A DNA stretch of 64,000 nucleotides from Albugo candida. Its lineage: Eukaryota > Oomycota > Peronosporomycetes > Albuginales. The position numbers were made by a program, and so were the translations under genes. Where the stretch lies: assembly GCA_040437565.1 (NCBI GenBank), contig JBDOQK010000055.1, positions 1 to 64,000 on the forward strand. The letters are read 5' to 3'. Positions 47,251 to 56,584 of the stretch are shown piece after piece. Positions within the stretch are counted from its first letter, which is position 1; every line of letters starts with the position of its first letter. Below the pieces are notes generated by a model, which had not been told where the DNA came from, ran no database searches, and saw only the letters and a list, made by a program, of their open reading frames with translations.

Positions 47251-48262
47251 ATGCTCGGAATTACCAAAAGGTTTGGCACCGCTCGGAGCGCACTTGGCCT
47301 GACAACAAAATCAGATTCTGATACTGGCGCTTATAGGATGTGCACAGCTATTTTGAACCAATTGAATGACACTTCCAACGATGTTCAATCCGTGGCAGTC
47401 AAATGGTGAGCAACTCGGCATACATATCTGCAATTAATTGTAACAATTCTGTCTAGTTTGGGTATTATGGTCACGAAAGTGAGTGATCGTCAAGCTGCTG
47501 ACATTGCTGCGAAATTGTGCAATCTGATCCTTCATGGCCAATCCGAACTTCATCGACATTTGCACAATCGGAATAAGAACGATTTTGGCCGAGTTTCGAT
47601 ATTTCTGCGGGTAATTTGGTGTCCAAATCGATCTCAGCTCAATTTTTGCAAAGTTTATCGCGCTCCGATTTGGATACACGCATCAAAGCGGATGTTCTGG
47701 ATAGCCTTACGGATGCATTGCGTCGATTTGGGAATTGTATCGGCAGTGATCATGAAACGTATCAGAACTTGTTTCTAACACATCGGAAGGACCCGTCTTA
47801 TCTGATACGAAAACGCACAATTCAATTCGTTGGGTCTCTTGATGAGGTTCAGATCAATTGCGAGCGCACCTAATTGATGGATTGGGGGAGTGAATTCATG
47901 GTGCGAATGCGGAGATGCAGACATTTGTACAAACAATAGGGACTCTATCACGGACTTGTGGACATCGACTAGATGCTCATTTACAGAAAATTGTCCCACT
48001 TTTGATTCAATTCTGTGGTCGCGTTGACGATACGACTATGCAGAATGGATTTTTTGATGAGCTTCGTGAGAATTGTATCCAAGCTTTTGAATCGGTACTC
48101 TCCTTTTCCAATAAACAGTACAGTTCCATCGCGTCATGGGCAAATACGAACGATAACAATGACAAATTGACAGGAAGACATACTGTTGAAGTTAGACGGG
48201 ATCACTCCGAATCACGAGTCGAGTTCTCTTGCGATCTATCCCGAAGACATCTGTGTCACTAA
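47251..48262 (+). pseudogene. CAND1 (TIP120) N-terminal part, pseudogene
   Basis: Exon 1 begins at an ATG at 47251 and contains TAILNQLNDTSNDVQSVAVK. It is joined by a 51-nt GT-AG intron (47406-47456) to CLGIMVTKVSDRQAADIAAK and LCNLILHGQ. After about 47545 the frame shifts to DICTIGIRTILAEFRYF, then shifts again at about 47605 to NLVSKSISAQFLQSL...IKADVLDSLTDALRRFG and YLIRKRTIQFVGSL. It shifts once more, with a stop, at HLIDGLGE, and then reads FVQTIGTLSRTCGHRLDAHL, KIVPLLIQFCGRVDD and DELRENCIQAFESVL. These follow CAND1 residues roughly 20-330 in order (HEAT repeats). Three frameshifts and one or more stops make it non-functional. It lies 5.8 kb upstream of the intact C-terminal half on the same strand. 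Confidence 0.85.
47406..47456 (+). other. 51-nt intron inside the CAND1 relic
   Basis: gtgagc...gtctag. Removal joins GTC AAA TG to T TTG GGT and restores the conserved AVKCLG of CAND1, so this copy is a decayed genomic gene and not a retrocopy. Confidence 0.75.
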
Positions 48263-48264
48263 TC

Positions 48265-49710
48265 AAACCAGTGCGAGAAGTGTCCACCCTGAATGGCGTC
48301 AATACCGATATCTCCGTGACACAATCTAAGATATCTGCAGTTTTTGGAATGGTTTATAGCTATTCAAAACACGCCTGGTCACTCACTTGAAGAAAAATCA
48401 TTATATCATCGCGTATGGACGGGTAAAGCACACGGGGATAACAATGTAGTCGCCGTCACGCGGTACGGTATTTGATGATAACGCAACGTGTGACGATAAG
48501 TAGCACGCAACAAAATGTTGGTGAGAAACGGGAAGGTGTTATGGATTGTCTGAATGCGTATAAAGTGTGGAAACAGTACGAGGACACATCTGATAAATGG
48601 ACGTCTGAGTGCCAATGTCGTCCAATGCCAACGGAAGCTCGATACTTCATTGCTTGTTAGAGAATCCCAGATTGCGTGCATCACGCTATCTTGAAGTTGA
48701 GATTGATATAAACGATAAAAAGTATGTCTTCTACAGACAACCACACTATCGATGTTGTATGCAGAAGAAAATAGAAATCCATCCGTATGACTTGGATGCG
48801 CTTGTGTTTTACCCTATCTTGGACGAGAGATTAGAGGCTGCTTGTTGTGGTCTTTATTATTTATTGGTGTATCATTCATGGTTTTCATTGTGCTTGAATC
48901 GCTCAGTCGGTTACCATATCACATATTGTGTGCTGAACCGCTTCTTTCTCACTGTCAAAGCACAACTTCGCGAGTTTGCGACACGAACGTGACCTCTTTG
49001 TAGATCTAATACATGCTCATTGGATCAATCGCTCCTGGAGACAACATTGCCTCGCAATCAGGTCATGCCCCAACGATAATTTCATGCTTTCGAGTCCGCC
49101 TTCTCGACCGTAGCAATGTGTTGTGACTAGTGCATTACAGCAGCGAGGCAATCGATACCGTGCATTATTCTGCAGCGGTTTGCATGATAAATTTTCTTCT
49201 AGATCGTAAAAAACTCAGGCGTCTTCTCTTCGCTCACCACATGTAGCGACCGCTGGCCTCAGTGTAGAGAATGTTGAAGTGTCAATTAAGCCACACGTAC
49301 ATTTTGTACATACAAGCAACACACTTGGGCGGTCTGATTTGATTGTGTTCAGCGACTGGAAATGTCGAATTTGCTGAACGCGACTATAAGTAAACGTTTA
49401 TCTGATAAAATTTGGATCATTCGGCGAAGAAAAAACGCTTCGGAGGCCAGGCGACTTCTGCTATCTTTTGGAACCATTCATAGATTTACACTCGTACGGC
49501 GTTTTGTAAGCTGCTTATAATGGTGACGGTCAGAGTAGGAAGATGAAAGAGAATACATCAGTGCATCGGAAGGACATCTGGTCACGAGAAGCTTCCATTT
49601 CATCTTACTTCGAGCAGAGAAATCGATAATGACAACAAAGAACATAATAGTGCTATGCGAACATTCCTCAGCACATGCCTCACACCATAACGCCTTATAT
49701 GCAAGAGCTC
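48265..49710. other. gene-poor stretch, unassigned frames
   Basis: Frames at 48472-48660 and 48609-48992 (+) could be debris of one gene (LENPRLRASRYLEVEIDIND ... KAQLREFATRT) but match nothing I recognise. They do not continue CAND1 visibly. Confidence 0.4.
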
Positions 49711-49714
49711 CACG

Positions 49715-50429
49715 CTTGCGTATTTCATATGGATGAGAGCGGAGATTTAAGGCGCGTAAAGCATGCCCACCTTTTGCGCAGTGGATGATCTTTTGTAATC
49801 AAGTGCAGTCTTATGTCACTATCTCATCTCTTATAATAATTCGCGAATTGCCCATGCCTTCATTTTCCTGAGCCTCCAAGATTCGCTGGGTAGACAAAAC
49901 TGTCACAGATTTTTGACTAAACATCAAAGCAACCCATCGAAAAGTTATCTGTCGCCGTTTCTGTTTGCGAAATTACAGGCTGAGTATCTGAAAGTAAGCA
50001 CAGATTTTTGGTCGTTCTTTCAGAGTATGCACTGAGTTTGTCCTTCCACATGTATAATTGTATCGCACTTATTGTGAACCATTGGAAGCTCTTTGTGAGG
50101 TGTGCAATCATTTTGACTAGTAAAAGAGAAGGCGAAGCTGATAAAAGAGTGTATACTCCACAGTTCTATCAAGACAGTCCGGCTTGAATAAAGTGGTCGA
50201 CAATTCATTGTACCATGCATTAGCGTTAATTACAACTAAGAATGACTACACTCATGTAGCACTCGTGTATGGATGAAAAGGTCTCGTAGTGTTTGTCTGC
50301 GTCAATCGGTGCAAGTGTGCATGTATCGACGTGCGAGACGCTGGGTATTCGAAAACCAGAGTTCGAAATGAGATTTTTCTTACATTATTCTTGGCGATTC
50401 AGCAATGGGGAATCATTTATACACGACAT
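49715..50429. repeat. 715-bp segment identical to 50530-51244, left copy
   Basis: Identical over its whole length to 50530-51244 as far as I can read (constant offset 815). It ends exactly at the gap, which points to unmerged overlapping contigs. Confidence 0.9.
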
Positions 50430-50529
50430 NNNNNNNNNNNNNNNNNNNNNNNNNNNNNNNNNNNNNNNNNNNNNNNNNNNNNNNNNNNNNNNNNNNNNNN
50501 NNNNNNNNNNNNNNNNNNNNNNNNNNNNN
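50430..50529. other. assembly gap (100 N), probably spurious
   Basis: The two sides overlap by 715 identical bases, so this gap is likely a failed contig merge with no missing sequence. Confidence 0.95.
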
Positions 50530-51244
50530 CTTGCGTATTTCATATGGATGAGAGCGGAGATTTAAGGCGCGTAAAGCATGCCCACCTTTTGCGCAGTGGA
50601 TGATCTTTTGTAATCAAGTGCAGTCTTATGTCACTATCTCATCTCTTATAATAATTCGCGAATTGCCCATGCCTTCATTTTCCTGAGCCTCCAAGATTCG
50701 CTGGGTAGACAAAACTGTCACAGATTTTTGACTAAACATCAAAGCAACCCATCGAAAAGTTATCTGTCGCCGTTTCTGTTTGCGAAATTACAGGCTGAGT
50801 ATCTGAAAGTAAGCACAGATTTTTGGTCGTTCTTTCAGAGTATGCACTGAGTTTGTCCTTCCACATGTATAATTGTATCGCACTTATTGTGAACCATTGG
50901 AAGCTCTTTGTGAGGTGTGCAATCATTTTGACTAGTAAAAGAGAAGGCGAAGCTGATAAAAGAGTGTATACTCCACAGTTCTATCAAGACAGTCCGGCTT
51001 GAATAAAGTGGTCGACAATTCATTGTACCATGCATTAGCGTTAATTACAACTAAGAATGACTACACTCATGTAGCACTCGTGTATGGATGAAAAGGTCTC
51101 GTAGTGTTTGTCTGCGTCAATCGGTGCAAGTGTGCATGTATCGACGTGCGAGACGCTGGGTATTCGAAAACCAGAGTTCGAAATGAGATTTTTCTTACAT
51201 TATTCTTGGCGATTCAGCAATGGGGAATCATTTATACACGACAT
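50530..51244. repeat. 715-bp segment identical to 49715-50429, right copy
   Basis: Begins with the first base after the gap and ends where the left copy reaches it. Contains no supported gene; a 64-codon minus frame is present in both copies. Confidence 0.9.
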
Positions 51245-52540
51245 GTTCATCCAGAAATGATGCCAAAGACGTGCTACTTCATATTGATCTAAGCTCTATG
51301 TAAACATCAGTCACAAAAGGGTGCTTTTGTATTAACCTTCAAATGTAAAAGAAGTCAGAAGCTATCAACAAAAGAAGAGTTTCTTTGTCTACTCAACCAC
51401 TCTTCCTTCAAAGCGTTATGCTTTGTATTACTCATCCCAGCATCCGCATGTCTCAAAGAACATTATCATCATCAAAATAGGTTTGCGACAGCGCTTCGTA
51501 GATCCATCGACGTTTCATTTCTCGTCTCTTGACTCAATCAATTAGTGAATCGAGTACCCATATGTGACATTGAAGAAGCCACTTTTTGTTTGTTGAAAAG
51601 TTGTACGTAAGTTGCGCTTTTTTCAATCTGCAACGTCTTAAACATCTCACGAAAAGGACACCGGCTTAGAATAGCTTCAGCTGCCATCAGTGCGCACATG
51701 ACATTATCGAGGATCGAATCAGCGAATTGTATGGGCCCATGTTGACACTGATCAAGTTACATCTCACTATCAGGCTAAATCTCACCAACGCCAAGCTGAT
51801 CTCAGTAGCGTCATCTTTGGATAATGAAGCACCCATGATCCATTCATTCTTTCTTATTAGGTTTGATTGCCAGAAGAGAGGTTATTCGGTACGTTTACTT
51901 CGTGACACCATGCTCAAGCTATTGTATGTTCATGTACTAATATTTCTTTATCTAATGCAATTGTGGCTTTTGGTGCGATCTGATTTGGCCTTCCAAGTAT
52001 AAATTTCAATGCGTTCTCAGTGATTCATTTACTGCGTCATACATAGGGGGCGAGAAGCACATACATTGAAGGTACTGATTATGTCACCGAAATTTTCCAT
52101 CGCTCCCTCTTGGAAGCCGAACTCTCATAATTTTGTGAATAAGTACATGGATCATACTTGAGCGATCAAAGCCGTGCTTTCGATATCCTTGTTGATGAAA
52201 ACTAGTAATGGATTTTTGGATATATAGATCATTGACGAGCAGTAATGGTGGGATCTTGGAGAATGATGAATGTTGCCCACCCGTTTGACCATTCACGAAG
52301 TAGTGAACGAATAATGTATAGAAACAGAAAAAGGTATGAGCTGTGCCGAATTTGGCAAGAAAATGGACAGCTGTCAGCGTGACGGTGGTGTTAATGAAAT
52401 GATGCTGCATTTTTAGCTGCAAGCCAGTGTTTGAGGGAGGGCTTGCTAAAACATGGAATGCTGTGGAGCGTCTTTTACGTGTAGAGAAGTCTGAAACTGG
52501 CAGTACAAAACTAGATTATATGTACAAGGTCAATTAGTGA
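51245..52540. other. gene-poor stretch, nothing clear
   Basis: Short frames, including an ATG-less minus frame at 52084-52422 and a plus frame at 51727-52002 with a hydrophobic C-terminus. The first bases (near 51250) are related to the dispersed repeat at 43775 (gatgccaaa...acgtgctact). Confidence 0.4.
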
Positions 52541-52547
52541 AGACCTA

Positions 52548-52964
52548 TTAGAGGCATATGGATATGATATATAACACTACTTGTCCAAATATGTCGTTGA
52601 TGAAAAGATGTTGAAATTTGCTAGCATCGTAGTTAGCGTTTCTTAAACGTACAACGACACTAGCAAGATTTGGGAAGCCAGTCCCTAAGTACATGTTGAT
52701 CATGGTGGTATGCGCTTCGTTGCTGCCTTGATGAGTTGTCTTGAAGCATATGACAAATTTTGTAATTAACGCGTCACAATTTTTGCTGTTGGGACCCTTT
52801 AGACATTTTTCGAAGGCATATATATCCTGAACGAATCCAGGTGGACATGCTTTTTTGTAGTCGGCCTTGAAAGGATCACACGTTACATGAGGCGCGTTAG
52901 GGTCTTCTATTGCTGTTACAGAAGCGAAAATGGACAGGAGTACAGTGAACAGTAACGCAATCAT
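52548..52964 (-). CDS. small secreted Cys-containing protein (candidate effector) 2
   Basis: 138 aa, ATG at 52964. Residues 1-19 are a clear signal peptide (MIALLFTVLLSIFASVTA with A-x-A-like cleavage). The mature protein begins IEDPNAPHVTCDPF and has cysteines in VTCDP, KKACPPG, EKCLKG, NCDAL, VICFK and SICL: six, allowing three disulfides. No transmembrane segment beyond the mildly hydrophobic C-terminal VVLYIISICL. No known domain; not an elicitin by cysteine spacing. The core promoter-like site at 52991-53006 and the TVLL-containing signal peptide resemble those of the gene at 35700-36134, suggesting a small family. Secretion is well supported; the effector role is inference. Confidence 0.72.
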   Translation of the reverse strand: MIALLFTVLLSIFASVTAIEDPNAPHVTCDPFKADYKKACPPGFVQDIYAFEKCLKGPNSKNCDALITKFVICFKTTHQGSNEAHTTMINMYLGTGFPNLASVVVRLRNANYDASKFQHLFINDIFGQVVLYIISICL

Positions 52965-52990
52965 GATTTGAGATGTTTGTGAGGATTCCG

Positions 52991-53006
52991 GAATTGAAGA
53001 CTAAAC
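52991..53006 (-). promoter_or_regulatory. Inr-FPR-like core promoter of secreted gene 2
   Basis: Minus-strand gtttagtcttcaattc, about 12 of 16 matches to the oomycete consensus and preceded by tatct, in a block (actatctgtttagtcttcaa) alignable with the leader of secreted gene 1. It lies 27-42 nt upstream of the ATG. Confidence 0.45.
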
Positions 53007-53486
53007 AGATAGTAGGCAGAATGATGAATTCGAGTACTCCATGTTTGAGAAGACGTGCAGAAATTCATGTTACAACGCACGCACTTCCTACAGGAGGGCA
53101 TCAAAAGATTGCTTACGCGGTAAGTCAGCGTTGGTAATGTCGTTACAAACGGTATAGATTTCGGTAGAGGATACTGCATAATATACTGAGATTAGCTAAT
53201 AGTGAATTAAGGACCTGTCTACATAAATATACACTTTTCAGTTTACCTCCAATAGTCCAGCGTAGGGTATGATTTCTGTCAATCACCCTCTGCGTCCACC
53301 AAACCCCTCGGACTTTCTTGTGCTCAATATATCTCGCATGGATAAAATCGTGATCCACGCAAAGAAACCGCTTGAAAAATCAGTCACTTTTGATATATTT
53401 TGAACTATCCATTCCGTTTTTAGTTGTGCGCACTTCTGTAAGCTGCTGAAGTACATGGTGTATTCCGTCAGTAAGAAAGTTCGTAT

Positions 53487-53733
53487 TGGGTCCGTACGCA
53501 GCTCAGTCGGTTAAGCACTTGACCGCACGGACCCCCTGCCGGCGGTCGTTACTTCGATCCCGGCAGTCTGGGCAGCGGCTTTGAGCCCACCCAAGCAATA
53601 AGCTTGGAAAATATCTGCCTCCCTAGGTTTGGAGTCAGACTTGAGTGATATTTACACGGTCAGGGGCTCATGATATAATAAGGAAGGTAATTGAAGAAAC
53701 AGATAAACAGTGAAATGAAATCCTTGACAAAGT
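53487..53733 (+). mobile_element. tRNA-derived SINE, copy 6 with imperfect target-site duplication
   Basis: Full length. Box A gcagctcagtcggttaagc is the best match to a tRNA D-arm in the set. The first hairpin (gggtccgt / acggaccc) and the tgccgg / ccggca hairpin are intact, while box B (cttcgatccc) and the second box B (cggctttgagccc) are mutated. It is flanked by agtaagaaagttcgtat (53470-53486) and agtgagaacgtttgtat (53731-53747), 14 of 17 identical, a plausible aged target-site duplication. It lies just upstream of the CAND1 gene. Confidence 0.9.
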
Positions 53734-54007
53734 GAGAACGTTTGTATGAGTGGAGCAACGCAATTCGCATCTTGCAAGTATAAACATAGTTATATTTTAA
53801 ACACTACAACACATGTGATCAAATCCCACGCCGTGAGCATACGAATGGTTAGACCATAAGGAGCATGCAATAGTTTGTGATATTCGAAGAAACATGTGAT
53901 AAGGTCACACGGGAATATGAATGTCGGCATGAGGAAGAAGTCTTGACTTGCTAGAAACGAGCCAAGAAGGAGTAGAGTTTGTTGTCTATGTGATATGAGC
54001 TCGGGTG

Positions 54008-54107
54008 NNNNNNNNNNNNNNNNNNNNNNNNNNNNNNNNNNNNNNNNNNNNNNNNNNNNNNNNNNNNNNNNNNNNNNNNNNNNNNNNNNNNNNNNNNNNN
54101 NNNNNNN
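54008..54107. other. assembly gap (100 N) truncating CAND1
   Basis: The CAND1 reading frame is open at the first base after the gap; the N-terminal half of the gene is not seen on the left side of this gap. Confidence 0.99.
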
Positions 54108-56131
54108 AATTGATCCAATCACTGGTTCGCGTTATTGAAAATAGCCAATTGGCGTCGGTATATGCGAAAACATTGATGGAAGCAGTGGTACCGCATTTGA
54201 AAACAAAGGATACAGATCAAGAGGTCAAGGAAGCCGCAATCGATGCTGCTGGCCAGCTTGTGAGTAGTTTATTAGACGCATTGGGAGGTCGTGAGCACGA
54301 GATTTTGCTCGTGTTATCGGATCTCTTGAAGAATGAGAACACCCGCATACACGCGATGAAAGCAATCGGTACAATATCGCAGCGTATGGACATCTCAGCG
54401 ATTCGAAACGATGTGGTGAAGAATTTGGCGCTTTTACTCCGACAACAATCCCGAACTTTGAAGCAAATCGTGTTACAAACATTGACGGTGGTGATTTGCT
54501 CAAAAAGTGCAGAATTGGATCAGGGATTGGTGGATTCAACGTTGGCCGAAGCGTGTGTGCTGTTAAATGGCTCGGATTTTCAGTTATGTCGTCTAGCGAT
54601 TGAATTGGTGTTGGCGATATTAAGAACGACCTCAATTCATTCGGATGATATAATGTTTCAGAAGATCTTAGACAACTGTTTACAATTGGCCAGAAGTAGC
54701 ACAATGCAAAGTGAGTGTTTAGATGCATTGGAGCGATATTTTACACAGATTACAAAATTGTCCGTATCCGTTCCGAAAGTGTTTCAAGCACTGTGTGATT
54801 CTCAGGACACGTCCAAGCAGACACTGATTCATATCGCCCGATGTGTGGCAGCCTTATGTGCGGATTCCTCGGTATCCGATCCCTCCTATGTGATTCAAAG
54901 CTGTTTACAGGAATTGGATGCTGCTCACGATCCCTCGAAGGAGAAGCATACAATTCTGCCATTATATTGTATTGGTGAAATCGGTAAAAGGAATGTCATT
55001 TGGAGCGATTTTGGAAATGGTAAGGAATTACTGTTACGGTATTTTACAATGGAAAGTGAAGAACTGAAAACCGCAGCAGCATTCACACTCGGTAATTTAT
55101 GTAACCAACACAATCTAGGTTGCGTGGACCTGATTTGGAGCAAATTGGAAGGAGGGGAGCACACGTATCTGATGCTTTGTGCGTTGCGTCAAGCAATTGG
55201 TAATTGCTCGGATCGAGATTGGATGGGTCCATCGGATCGTATTCTTGGCATGCTCATGCGGTGCAGCAATTCTGAAGAGGAAGGAATACGGAATATGGTC
55301 GCAGAATGTCTTGGAAAACTCGTCTTTATCCGAACTGGCGACACTGTGAAATGTCTGGAAGAAATGAATCGTTTCGATGCTTCAAATAGAGAACGATGGA
55401 CAGCGATAACAGCAATGCGTGCAGCGATAACGAGCAATTGCGTGGAGGAGAAGCATGAGTCGGTGATCAAATTGGTATTCAATGAGGCAAAACCGCTTCT
55501 TGCAGCACTGAATGACAACGATTATCTCATTTGTCGTGCGGCGTTGATGACATTGAACGCATTCCTGCATCATTATCCTGATTTGGTGTGTGATTACGTA
55601 AAAGATCTCATGGCACTAGTTATGCGTACTCTTTCCATCAAATGTGAGCGAGTAGTAGATTTGGGCCCGTTCAAGCATAAAGTGGACGATGGTGTCGCAG
55701 TTCGAAAAGCGGGTTTTCTATGTTTTGAAACGACGCTGACCTCACATGCTTACGACTTGATCGAATGCCAAGTGTTTCAGTCTGTGATTGAACGAGGATT
55801 GGATGATCAAGAAGATATACAGATGCAGTGTCACGGTATTATAAGCAAACTGTGTCAAGTGAAACCTATTTGTGTCGTTCAGAGTCTATCAGTAATTCTA
55901 ACCGCGTTGCAAAAGACAATCAACAAAAACGTAAATGAAGATCATATAGGAACGCAATTGGAACGTACCAAAGATGTCATTCGGAGTGCTTTGCGCGTTT
56001 TGGACGCTATCAGACAAATACCCGAATTTAACAAACACCAGCAAATGATCAAACTGATGGAGGAAATTTCAAGAAAGCCGCACTTGCAAACAATATATGA
56101 CGTAATACAAAGGGAAAGATCAATGGGATAG
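54108..56131 (+). CDS. CAND1 / TIP120, cullin exchange factor, C-terminal half (5' partial)
   Basis: 674 codons open from the gap to TAG, intronless. The sequence follows the second half of CAND1 (about residues 550 to the end of a protein of about 1230): HEAT repeats with DIDQEVKE-type (DTDQEVKEAAIDAAGQ), then EEGIRNMVAECLGKLVFI, and the diagnostic TIP120 C-terminal motif DLGPFKHKVDDGVAVRKAGF, ending in the helical tail LRVLDAIRQIPEF. CAND1 wraps around unneddylated cullin-RBX1 and exchanges SCF substrate receptors, so it acts in nucleus and cytosol as a regulator of ubiquitin ligases. No frameshift is seen, so this half looks functional. The N-terminal half must be in the gap or is represented only by the decayed copy at 47251-48262. 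Next gene: transporter start 453 bp downstream on the same strand. Confidence 0.93.
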
Positions 56132-56559
56132 GAAAGTTGTAGGGCTCGTTGTATAAGTGTGTTTGATCAAGTCAGTATCCAGTTTGTGTAATGTCGCATT
56201 AGAGGTCTTGTGCTCTCACCACGAGGCAATCTTACAGGCGATCGTATCTAACGTGATAACTAACGTGGTATAAGGTCACACTTGTTTCCTGTCTAAATCA
56301 ATACTTCAACGCCATTCACTTCGCAGATTCAGAGGGTACGCGGTTCTATCCTCGTTACCAACTATCGACTGCATGTTTTCGAAAGATTTCACGAAATTTT
56401 TGCGTGTACCGATACGAAGAGACAAATATTGCAAGTTCAAGTTGCGCCTGATATATCTGTATGCTTTTCTCTTACCGAAATGAATTGTCATCCTGTCGTG
56501 CACAATACTTTCACAACGATTCAATAAGCCACAACAGTGACACAATCATTTTTTCATTG

Positions 56560-56567
56560 TTCATTCC
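56560..56567 (+). promoter_or_regulatory. candidate initiator (YTCANTYY) of the transporter gene
   Basis: ttcattcc matches the oomycete initiator core and lies 17 nt upstream of the ATG at 56585; the flanking FPR part is not conserved, so support is modest. Confidence 0.35.
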
Positions 56568-56584
56568 GAAGGCCAACAGATAAT

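Noticed and set aside
49917-50926. The same 64-codon frame occurring twice, suggestive of a duplicated gene
   Set aside because: It lies in the identical contig overlap around a gap, so there is only one copy and no evidence that it is coding.
53790-54007. Minus frame with hydrophobic residues running into the gap before CAND1
   Set aside because: The start would lie in the gap and no family is recognisable.
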